Positions 1 through 5,778 of a stretch of DNA of 5,807 bases are shown here, one piece after another. The notes under the pieces are model-generated. The model had not been told where the DNA came from. It saw only the letters and a list, made by a program, of their open reading frames with translations, and did not search any database. A program made the translations under genes and the position numbers. This DNA comes from an uncultured Litorilinea sp. (GTDB lineage Bacteria; Chloroflexota; Anaerolineae; Caldilineales; Caldilineaceae): the NCBI GenBank assembly GCA_946885925.1, contig CAMPHP010000240.1, positions 1-5,807 of the forward strand, written 5' to 3'. Positions within the stretch are counted from its first letter, which is position 1. Every line of letters begins with the position of its first letter.

Positions 1-31
1 CCTGAGATACACTGTATTTACTGAAAATCTA

Positions 32-60
32 TTTACATCGCCCATTTCCCTTTGTATACT
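32..60 (+). promoter_or_regulatory. sigma70/sigmaA-type promoter of the aminotransferase gene
   Basis: A -35 hexamer TTTACA (32-37, one mismatch to TTGACA) and a -10 hexamer TATACT (55-60, one mismatch to TATAAT) are separated by exactly 17 nt. Transcription would be expected to begin near 66-68, giving a leader of roughly 138 nt before the ATG at 206. The heptamer TATTTAC occurs at 15-21 and again at 30-36, the second copy overlapping the -35 box, so a regulator could bind there; that last point is inference only. Confidence 0.7.
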
Positions 61-121
61 ATTGTAGCTTGCCCTTCGACGCGCGGGGTATCATTCTCTC
101 CAGTTTGTCCTTACTCTGTAG

Positions 122-166
122 CTCATCGGTCTGAGGCTCACTCGTCTGCGCCTCATCGGTCTATGG
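122..166. repeat. three 15-bp imperfect tandem units in the aminotransferase leader
   Basis: Units at 122-136 (CTCATCGGTCTGAGG), 137-151 (CTCACTCGTCTGCGC) and 152-166 (CTCATCGGTCTATGG) follow each other without gaps. The first and third share 11 identical leading bases; the middle one is degenerate. If transcribed, TGAGGC (132-137) can pair with GCCTCA (150-155), a 6-bp stem with a 12-nt loop. The array lies between the promoter and the Shine-Dalgarno site, so it is transcribed leader sequence. No known riboswitch or T-box signature was recognised. Function is unknown. Confidence 0.6.
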
Positions 167-194
167 CGCGCTCCGGCAAGCCATGTCGATTTCT

Positions 195-201
195 AGGGAG
201 G
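195..201 (+). promoter_or_regulatory. strong ribosome binding site fixing the aminotransferase start
   Basis: AGGGAGG lies 4 nt before the ATG at 206. It is a near-ideal Shine-Dalgarno sequence and selects this ATG over any downstream start. Confidence 0.85.
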
Positions 202-205
202 AATC

Positions 206-1405
206 ATGTTGCAGCCTATATCCACACGCAGCCAGCAAGTTTTAGAAGCTACCACACACGTTTTCCGTTTTGTCACCGGCTCACTCTGGGCACGACTTTC
301 TGGCGATCCCTCTGTCTGCGATTTTGTCTTTGGCAATCCACACGAGATGCCGCTTTCCGGATTCACCACGGCTCTGCAGCGGTGGAGTATCCCCCAAAAT
401 AAGGATTGGCATGCCTACAAAAATAGCGAGGCCAACGCACAAGCTGTCATTGCCGCCTCACTGCGTGAGCAGCGGGGAATTCCATTTGAGACAGAAGATA
501 TATTCCTCACAAATGGTGCCTTTGCTGGGCTAGCAGTCGTGCTAAACACCGTCGTAAGCCCTGGAGACGAGGTAATCTTTATTTCGCCACCCTGGTTCTT
601 CTATGAGGCATTGATTGTGGCGGCAGGAGGCAGGGCTGTCCGCGTGGGAATTGATGCACAGAGCTTTGACTTGGACATTGCCGCCATCGAATCTGCCATT
701 ACGCCGCAAACAAGAGCCATTATCATCAATTCGCCCCATAATCCCACCGGGAAGATCTATCCTCCGGAGACATTGACGGCCCTTGCCACTCTCTTGACTG
801 AGGCGAGTCGCAAGCAGGGCAGGGCCATCTACTTGCTCTCCGATGAAGCCTACTGTCGTATCATTTACGATGGCAAGTCCTATCCAAGCCCAACAGCTTT
901 CTATCCGCACTCGTTTTTGATCTACACCTATGGCAAAACCTTGCTGACCCCCGGCGAACGGTTGGGCTATATTGCCTTGCCACCGGAAATGCCAGAACGA
1001 GACTCGCTGCGCCCCGCTCTGTTTATCATGCAGTTTGTCACGGGCTATGCCTTTCCTAATGCAATCCTGCAACATGCCATAGATGATCTGGACAAACTCT
1101 CGATTGACATAGCGCGTCTCCAGTACAAGCGCGATCTGTTGCTCCATTCGCTGCGCGAGATGGGCTATCGCGTACATACCCCTGAAGGGACTTTCTATCT
1201 ACTGGTGAAATCACCCTTGCCCCAGGATGAGGAGTTTGCCGCTCTATTGGCAGAATATAACATTCTTGTCTTACCCGGAACGGTGGCGGAGATGCCAGGT
1301 TATTTTCGGCTGTCACTCACAGCGAATGATGATATGATCGCGCGTTCGCTTCCGGGCTTTGCCACAGCCATCCAGCGCGCCCAATTGATGACAACGCCTG
1401 CATAA
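206..1405 (+). CDS. PLP-dependent class I/II aminotransferase (fold type I)
   Basis: This 399-residue protein has the length and motifs of the aspartate/aromatic aminotransferase superfamily, cytosolic enzymes that move an amino group between an amino acid and a 2-oxo acid using pyridoxal phosphate. Visible motifs in order: the cofactor-binding turn TNGAFAGL (102-109), the stacking-aromatic region PPWFFYE (128-134), NSPHNPTG (175-182, with the Asn that contacts the PLP ring), SDEAY (212-216, with the Asp that pairs with the pyridine nitrogen), the Schiff-base lysine K244 in YTYGKTLLTPGERLGY with R252 for the phosphate, and FRLS with R368, the expected substrate-carboxylate arginine. The usual SxSK context of the lysine is replaced by TYGK. 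There is no signal peptide or membrane segment. The gene has its own promoter, converges on the kai-like operon and need not be related to it. The exact substrate cannot be read from the sequence. The family call is firm. Confidence 0.95.
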   Translation: MLQPISTRSQQVLEATTHVFRFVTGSLWARLSGDPSVCDFVFGNPHEMPLSGFTTALQRWSIPQNKDWHAYKNSEANAQAVIAASLREQRGIPFETEDIFLTNGAFAGLAVVLNTVVSPGDEVIFISPPWFFYEALIVAAGGRAVRVGIDAQSFDLDIAAIESAITPQTRAIIINSPHNPTGKIYPPETLTALATLLTEASRKQGRAIYLLSDEAYCRIIYDGKSYPSPTAFYPHSFLIYTYGKTLLTPGERLGYIALPPEMPERDSLRPALFIMQFVTGYAFPNAILQHAIDDLDKLSIDIARLQYKRDLLLHSLREMGYRVHTPEGTFYLLVKSPLPQDEEFAALLAEYNILVLPGTVAEMPGYFRLSLTANDDMIARSLPGFATAIQRAQLMTTPA

Positions 1406-1413
1406 GCCGAGGC

Positions 1414-1448
1414 CTATATAAGCTCCTATAGAAGCTTATATAGAAGCT
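1414..1448. terminator. inverted repeat between convergent genes, possible bidirectional terminator
   Basis: CTATATAAGCT (1414-1424) and AGCTTATATAG (1433-1443) are perfect reverse complements, forming an 11-bp stem with an 8-nt loop. The hairpin starts 9 nt after the aminotransferase stop and lies 37 nt beyond the kaiB2 stop, so it is placed to end transcripts from both sides. Against a classic intrinsic terminator, the stem is AT-rich and no T-tract follows it on either strand. The same bases also form three 12-bp tandem units beginning at 1415, 1427 and 1439 (TATATAAGCTCC, TATAGAAGCTTA, TATAGAAGCTGA), so the palindrome may partly be a by-product of repeat structure. Confidence 0.45.
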
Positions 1449-1479
1449 GAGGAGAGTACTTCGTTTACTACGAGAGGGT

Positions 1480-1827
1480 TTATGGAGAGATCCGTACGGC
1501 TCCATCGGTAATGTCGAGCCGGCGCAGGAGCTCTTGTGTATTGGCAAGATTGCCAACAAGTTTGCGTACGGGCAGGGGAAAACTCTTGACGAGCATGGGC
1601 GCGACGACAAGGTTGTCCCGGCTAGCACGTTCTGGTTGCCGGTAAAGATCAACCACTTCAAGCTCATAGCGATTAGCGAGATATTGCTCACAAACTTGCT
1701 TTAAGTTGGCAAGCGCCTGTACCGAATGGTGGGACACACCTGTTATATACAGGCGCAGATGATAGATCTCATCATTGCCCTCTTCATTCGGTTCTGACTC
1801 CATTGAGGCACCAGTTGGTACTGACAT
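1480..1827 (-). CDS. divergent KaiB-like protein (second copy)
   Basis: This 115-residue protein has a thioredoxin-like KaiB domain at about residues 21-108 behind a 20-residue acidic N-terminal tail. Family marks are HLRLYITG (23-30), ALANLKQVCE (38-47), YELEVVDL (54-61), the cis-proline region VVAPML (74-79) and PLPVRKLVGNL (84-94). By hand alignment it shares about 37 of 86 residues with the upstream copy, which looks like the canonical one. It is clearly diverged: the TP after the first strand is SH, and the glycine matching S. elongatus KaiB G88 is R103, inside LLRRLD, although the Asp two residues later is kept. In KaiB, G88 is one of the residues governing the switch between ground and KaiC-binding folds. 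The ATG at 1827 is preceded by a weak AGAGAG about 8 nt away; the in-frame ATG at 1803 has no visible ribosome site. It begins 39 nt after kaiB1 and probably belongs to the same transcript. It could be a partner adaptor, for instance for the kinase, rather than a clock KaiB. Confidence 0.85.
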   Translation of the reverse strand: MSVPTGASMESEPNEEGNDEIYHLRLYITGVSHHSVQALANLKQVCEQYLANRYELEVVDLYRQPERASRDNLVVAPMLVKSFPLPVRKLVGNLANTQELLRRLDITDGAVRISP

Positions 1828-1866
1828 GGTAGGCTCTCTCTGCGCATAGTATAGGCTGGCGCGTGC

Positions 1867-2172
1867 TTAAGAAATAAGGCGGACATCGAGCCCGACTAAA
1901 ACGCGTTCACGGTTGGATAGATCGCCAATGATCTTGCGCAGCGGTGTTGGCAATTTACGAACAAGCGTTGGAATTGCCAAAATTTGATCCTCGCGTGCCA
2001 GACGCGGATTCTCAAGCAGATCGATAATCTCTAATTCGTATTGCCCAGGTAAGTGCTCTTCGCAAATTTGCTTTAAGTTGGCAAGTGCAGTTAGGCATTT
2101 AGGTGTCTGACCGGCTACATACAAGCGAAGCTGCCACACCTGCTTATCCGTTTTATCCATTTGAACTGTCAT
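1867..2172 (-). CDS. kaiB: KaiB circadian-clock family protein
   Basis: This 101-residue protein matches KaiB over nearly its whole length: [10 protein letters not shown] (15-24), [10 protein letters not shown] (29-38), [15 protein letters not shown] (45-59), the cis-proline segment AIPTL (66-70) and [20 protein letters not shown] (77-96). KaiB is a small metamorphic protein that, after a fold switch, binds the CI ring of KaiC and in cyanobacteria starts the dephosphorylation phase. The fold-switch positions matching S. elongatus G88 and D90 are conserved as G94 and D96; the position of Y7 is W13. The acidic C-terminal tail of cyanobacterial KaiB is missing, the protein ending soon after VRLIS. 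The start is set by AGGAGG 5 nt before the ATG; the in-frame ATG at codon 5 is less well placed. The gene starts inside the end of kaiC, which implies translational coupling. Identification is firm. Confidence 0.95.
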   Translation of the reverse strand: MTVQMDKTDKQVWQLRLYVAGQTPKCLTALANLKQICEEHLPGQYELEIIDLLENPRLAREDQILAIPTLVRKLPTPLRKIIGDLSNRERVLVGLDVRLIS

Positions 2173-3928
2173 GCTCTCCTCCTAAAAGAGGGGCGGAACT
2201 CTTCTGTGAGACATGGGCGTCCTCGTCACCGTCGCGCTGCTGTTTCATCAGCCTGCGGTCATCCGTGTATGCTGCTTCAGCCTTCTCCATCTGGGAAATG
2301 ATTTTCATCACCTCGTCTTCTTCCGCTGCAAATTGCGCACGTAGTAGGCTAATTTGCGCCTCCACTGCGTCCCGCTTACGTTCTAGCTCGCGCTGTTTGC
2401 GTTCTAGCGCTTGCTGGCGTTCGAGTATTTCTGCGCGGTCCTTCGCCTCTTGTGCCAGGCGGGCTGTGCCGGACAGCACGCCTTCCGTCCCTTGATAGAC
2501 ATCAAGGAGTTGAATCCCCTGATCTGTTAACTGGAACTCACGGATCTGGTTCGAGTGTGCCATACCACGAGACTTGAGTATATAAAGTCCTCGATTGCGT
2601 TCCCAATTGATTTCGATCATCTTGACCAAAATCCAGGTATCTATAATCGAAGAAATGCCTACTTCACTTTCTTCCAGCCCGTTGGCGTCAGAAGTTAGGC
2701 TGGTGAGAAAGGCGGTAATCTGCTTGGTTTTCAGGTGATCGATCAATCGCATCAAAGCCACTTTGGCCTCAGACACATCGGCAACCGCTACAAAATTGGT
2801 AACCGGATCAATCACTACCACCTGGGGCTGGAACTCCTGGATGAGTTTGTACATCATCACGAGGTGCATCTCCAGACCTTGCATTGTCGGTCGCGCAGCG
2901 TGGAAACGCAGCAATCCCTGTTGCACCCACGGTTCGAGGTCTAGCCCAATCGAACGCATGTTACGGATGATCTGCTGTTCAGATTCCTCAAAGGCAAAAT
3001 AGAGGCAACGCTCTCCCTGCCTCGCGGTGGCATCTGCCAGATGTGCAGCGAGGCTTGATTTGCCCGCACCTGCTGTGCCAGTGACCAGAATGCTGCTCCC
3101 TCGGTAATAGCCCTTGCCGGAGAGCATTGTGTCAAGCCGCTCAATGCCAGTTGAAATACGCTCTGTACTTACCGTGTGGTTGAGACTGAGCGAGGTAATC
3201 GGCAGGATAGAGATTCCATCTTCATCGATCAGAAAAGGATACTCGTTCGTGCCGTGACTTGAGCCTCGGTACTTCACAATGCGTAGTCGCCGCGTTGTGA
3301 TCTGATCAATTGTACGATGATCCAACAAAATCACACAATCGGATACGTACTCTTCTAGACCGTGGCGAGTGAGCATCCCTTCGCCACGCTCTGCCGTGAT
3401 AATCGCCGTAACACCTTTCTCTTTGAGCCAGCGAAAGAGACGGCGTAGCTCGGCGCGCAAAATTGCAGGGTTAGGCAAACTGCTAAAGAGCGTCTCAATT
3501 GTGTCGAGCACAACACGCTTCGCCCCAATTGAATCAATGGCAAAACCGAGCCGGATAAAAAGCCCCTCTAGATCGTATTCACCATTCTCTTCAATTTCAT
3601 TTCGTTCAATGTGGACGTGATCGAGTACAAGTTGATCCTGGGCCACAAGTTCATCGAGATCAAATCCAAGTGAACGAACATTGGCGGTCAGTTCTTCGGC
3701 AGTCTCTTCAAAAGCCATAAAGACGCCAGGTTCCCCACACTCAGTAGCCCCGCGCACCAAAAATTCGATACCAAACAAGGTTTTTCCACATCCGGCGGTG
3801 CCTGTAATAATGGTTGGACGACCAGCGGGCAGACCGCCGCCAGTAATTTCGTCTAGACCTGCGATCCCTGAAGGCGTTTTGGGCAGGCCTCTAGTTGGGC
3901 TGCTCATCGTATGTTCACTTCGAATCAC
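2153..3928 (-). CDS. kaiC: KaiC-like double-domain ATPase/autokinase with C-terminal coiled coil
   Basis: This 591-residue protein has two RecA-like KaiC domains. CI (about 15-245) carries Walker A GTAGCGKT (43-50), catalytic-glutamate motif AFEET (E74, E75) and Walker B RVVLD ending at D142, followed by the KaiC signature [14 protein letters not shown] (219-232). CII (about 255-480) carries Walker A GTAGAGKS (284-291), AFEES (E314, E315), Walker B VVVID (370-374) and [14 protein letters not shown] (452-465). Both sites look competent. KaiC hexamers hydrolyse ATP in CI and autophosphorylate in CII. The phosphosites S431/T432 of S. elongatus align to S426/S427 in GISSIIDT, so the pair is Ser-Ser; T426 aligns to S421. 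After residue 485 the short cyanobacterial tail is replaced by about 105 residues, with a heptad-patterned coiled coil at roughly 498-550 and a polar end. The start taken is GTG with AGAGGA (3940-3945) 11 nt upstream; ATG at 3907 (codon 8) is a credible alternative, neither affecting the domains. No KaiA gene is present. The family call is firm; function as a true clock is unproven. Confidence 0.96.
   Translation of the reverse strand: MIRSEHTMSSPTRGLPKTPSGIAGLDEITGGGLPAGRPTIITGTAGCGKTLFGIEFLVRGATECGEPGVFMAFEETAEELTANVRSLGFDLDELVAQDQLVLDHVHIERNEIEENGEYDLEGLFIRLGFAIDSIGAKRVVLDTIETLFSSLPNPAILRAELRRLFRWLKEKGVTAIITAERGEGMLTRHGLEEYVSDCVILLDHRTIDQITTRRLRIVKYRGSSHGTNEYPFLIDEDGISILPITSLSLNHTVSTERISTGIERLDTMLSGKGYYRGSSILVTGTAGAGKSSLAAHLADATARQGERCLYFAFEESEQQIIRNMRSIGLDLEPWVQQGLLRFHAARPTMQGLEMHLVMMYKLIQEFQPQVVVIDPVTNFVAVADVSEAKVALMRLIDHLKTKQITAFLTSLTSDANGLEESEVGISSIIDTWILVKMIEINWERNRGLYILKSRGMAHSNQIREFQLTDQGIQLLDVYQGTEGVLSGTARLAQEAKDRAEILERQQALERKQRELERKRDAVEAQISLLRAQFAAEEDEVMKIISQMEKAEAAYTDDRRLMKQQRDGDEDAHVSQKSSAPLLGGEHDSSNG
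2178..2183 (-). promoter_or_regulatory. kaiB ribosome binding site inside the kaiC coding region
   Basis: On the minus strand AGGAGG lies 5 nt before the kaiB ATG (2172-2170). It is within the last codons of kaiC, whose stop is at 2155-2153, so ribosomes finishing kaiC could reinitiate directly on kaiB. Confidence 0.85.
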
Positions 3929-3939
3929 AACAGAGTCTT

Positions 3940-3945
3940 TCCTCT
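3940..3945 (-). promoter_or_regulatory. ribosome binding site for the kaiC GTG start
   Basis: On the minus strand AGAGGA lies 11 nt before the GTG at 3928, a somewhat long spacing. AGAG of this site can pair with CTCT (plus-strand 3932-3935) in a 4-bp, 6-nt-loop hairpin that would cover the site. If translation instead starts at the ATG at 3907, only a poor GAAGTG lies upstream. This supports the GTG without proving it. Confidence 0.5.
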
Positions 3946-3960
3946 TAGATCACTTTGGGT

Positions 3961-5691
3961 TTAGACTGCTTTGGGCACAGTCACACGTATACAAGTCCCC
4001 TGACCTGGCTGCGAGAATACCTCGAATTTGCCCCCGATTGCCTCGGCGCGTTCAGCCATCCCTACAATGCCTAAATGCCCTTCTCGCGCGAGTTCCACCT
4101 GATGCGTTGGCACGACAAAGCCTTGACCATCGTCTTTGATCTCAAGTTGCAACCACGCATCATCATAGTGCAGACGGACTTGAATTTGCTCGGCCTGGGC
4201 ATGTTGCAGGGCATTTTGCAAGGATTGTTGCCCGATCCGCAAAAGTGCCAGCGCTACTTCTTCTGACACAGGCCACTTTTCCTCCGAGGTTTCCAAGCTA
4301 AGAACGGGCGTATCTCTAGCATCTTGGATCTGTTTAAGATGCGCACGCAGTGCCGCAGCAAGTCCAAGATGGGCCAAGACAGGCGGGCGCAGCGTTTGCG
4401 CTACTAAGCGCAGATGGCGAGCGGCCTTCTGCACAGCGTTGCTGATTTCCGTTACCTTCGCAACTTGCTCCTCCTCCTGTAGCGTCTGCGTTAGAAGGAG
4501 CAAATCAAAAGCCATGCCAATCACCTCTTGCAAGGGACCATCGTGGAGTTCGCGCGCCAGCAACAAACGTTCTGTTTCTTGACTTTGGCTCAAGCGGCGG
4601 CGTACTTCGGCCAACGCGGTCTCGGCATGTTTTCTCTCTTCAATCTCTTGTTGCAGGCGCAGGTTGCTCTCGATCAGTTCGTGTGTACGTTCAATGACTC
4701 GCTGCTCCAACTCATCGCGCGCCTGTCTTAACGTAGCTTCCATCTCCTTATGCACGGTAATATCAACCAGTGTAACCACACTACCCAGCGGTTGCTTACC
4801 GGCACTTGCCAGAGGCGCGCAGTTGACTAGAAGATAGCTGAATTTGCCATCTGACTGGATAAAAACAACTTCCTTATTCTGAACTACCTGATTGCTCATG
4901 TCGGCTGCAAAGGAGATCGGAGTGTACAAGTCGTTGACCTGTGCAAGGTCAGAAGGTGAATTTGTACCGCCGACAGCGATGGCTTCGCCATTAACATGTC
5001 CACGTAGTTGAAAAATTTCATCGAATTGGCGCAGAATTGGATTCCGCCTGCACAACTGATGGGCTTGACGATTGGCACGGATAATCTGTCCGTCTGCATC
5101 ACAGACCACCATCGCTGCACTCGCCTGTTCGAGGATCGAGTAGGTTAATTGCTCTGCCGCAATCAACTCTGCCTGACGCTTCTGCTCGGTCAAATCTGTA
5201 GCCACCAGACAAATACCTGGTACTTCGTCCAGTTGGAGGGAGCTGCACGAAAGCAATACCGGTGTAGTGCTGCCATTGGCAGTCCGCAACAAAACCTCAC
5301 CCTTGCTGCGTTCTGCAATTCCCTGTTCAATCAGTGAGGAATAAAGAGGGAAGCTTTCGGCGCTGATATAGCGATCAAGTGTCGTGCCTATCAATTTCTC
5401 CAACGGCTCTTGCAGTAGCGCTGCAAAAGCGGGATTACAGTAATAGATGGTACCATCCACTCCAAGCGTAGCTGCCCCTTCATTGATTGCCTCTAGAATG
5501 ACTTGGTAGGCATGATCGGCACCCCGCAGTGTATAGACCTGCTCCTCTTCGGGGCCGTTAATAATAAAGGCATCGACTTTGTGATGGACAATCGCCTGTA
5601 GGATTTCCTCTGCTTCAGCGAGCTGCCTTCGCAGATCATCGACAACCTGCTGCCAGGGCGTATCCACTGGTTCTGTCTGGTCTGTACTCAT
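3961..5691 (-). CDS. cytoplasmic PAS-PAS sensor histidine kinase (HisKA_3/NarL-class)
   Basis: This 576-residue soluble protein shows no membrane segment. Its N-terminus is helical (13-38), then has a segment known upstream of PAS domains in many kinases, with VDAFIINGPEEEQVYTLRGADH at 39-60. PAS1 spans about 61-170 (VDGTIYYCNPAFAALL, 78-93; VATDLTEQ at its end), PAS2 about 182-318 (VVCDADGQIIRANRQAHQLC; LVDITVHKEME). A coiled-coil linker (about 315-372) leads to the HisKA_3 dimerisation domain with ARELHDGPLQEV (379-390): H383 is the expected phosphorylation site, followed by D384 and the conserved Gln. The HATPase_c domain (about 475-575) has N-box QQSLQNALQHA (N493), G1 KDDGQGF (519-525) and G2 GHLGIVGMAERAEAIGG (538-554). 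All catalytic motifs are intact. Kinases of this class usually phosphorylate LuxR/NarL-type regulators, but none lies in the window. The ATG at 5691 is the only usable start before an in-frame stop at 5748-5746; its ribosome site is weak. It lies 32 nt before kaiC and probably leads the operon. The sensed signal is unknown; no cofactor-binding residue is evident in the PAS domains. Confidence 0.95.
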   Translation of the reverse strand: MSTDQTEPVDTPWQQVVDDLRRQLAEAEEILQAIVHHKVDAFIINGPEEEQVYTLRGADHAYQVILEAINEGAATLGVDGTIYYCNPAFAALLQEPLEKLIGTTLDRYISAESFPLYSSLIEQGIAERSKGEVLLRTANGSTTPVLLSCSSLQLDEVPGICLVATDLTEQKRQAELIAAEQLTYSILEQASAAMVVCDADGQIIRANRQAHQLCRRNPILRQFDEIFQLRGHVNGEAIAVGGTNSPSDLAQVNDLYTPISFAADMSNQVVQNKEVVFIQSDGKFSYLLVNCAPLASAGKQPLGSVVTLVDITVHKEMEATLRQARDELEQRVIERTHELIESNLRLQQEIEERKHAETALAEVRRRLSQSQETERLLLARELHDGPLQEVIGMAFDLLLLTQTLQEEEQVAKVTEISNAVQKAARHLRLVAQTLRPPVLAHLGLAAALRAHLKQIQDARDTPVLSLETSEEKWPVSEEVALALLRIGQQSLQNALQHAQAEQIQVRLHYDDAWLQLEIKDDGQGFVVPTHQVELAREGHLGIVGMAERAEAIGGKFEVFSQPGQGTCIRVTVPKAV

Positions 5692-5778
5692 CTCATGCCT
5701 ATTCCCACGAACTTGCCCACACCATACCCATCGATCGGTATCCCTCTATCGATCTCTCCTCAATCGAGGGTGCAAAAT
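5692..5778 (-). other. untranslated leader of the kinase gene with short inverted repeats
   Basis: There is no gene here. ATCGAT at 5730-5735 and 5748-5753 can form a 6-bp stem with a 12-nt loop. CCTC/GAGG (5758-5761, 5766-5769) forms a 4-bp, 4-nt-loop hairpin, and CCCTC (5742-5746) can alternatively pair with GAGGG (5766-5770). These are short and could be chance. No recognised riboswitch is visible. Confidence 0.35.

Noticed and set aside
122..166. A small CRISPR-like array
   Set aside because: The units are contiguous with no spacers and are imperfect, and no cas gene is present.
67..205. T-box, SAM or other known riboswitch in the aminotransferase leader
   Set aside because: I saw none of the conserved sequence elements of those families and no terminator/antiterminator pair.
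52..402. 116-codon plus-strand open frame starting in the leader region
   Set aside because: It overlaps the start of the aminotransferase in another frame, has a low-complexity Ser/Arg/His-rich product, no ribosome site, and its start lies within the promoter -10 region.
542..1177. 211-codon minus-strand open frame opposite the aminotransferase
   Set aside because: It lies entirely inside a gene with strong family motifs, and its product shows no recognisable domain. It is a shadow frame.
1455..1478. Second terminator hairpin around CTTCGT/ACGAG just after the kaiB2 stop
   Set aside because: Only about four base pairs plus a wobble can form and no T-tract follows.
1848..1853. TATACT on the minus strand in the kaiB1-kaiB2 gap as an internal promoter
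   Set aside because: No acceptable -35 hexamer is found at 16-18 nt spacing, so it is more likely chance.
2103..2495. Ser/Arg-rich plus-strand open frames opposite kaiC (also 3681-4139)
   Set aside because: They are antisense to confident coding sequence, have biased composition typical of shadow frames and no recognisable domain.
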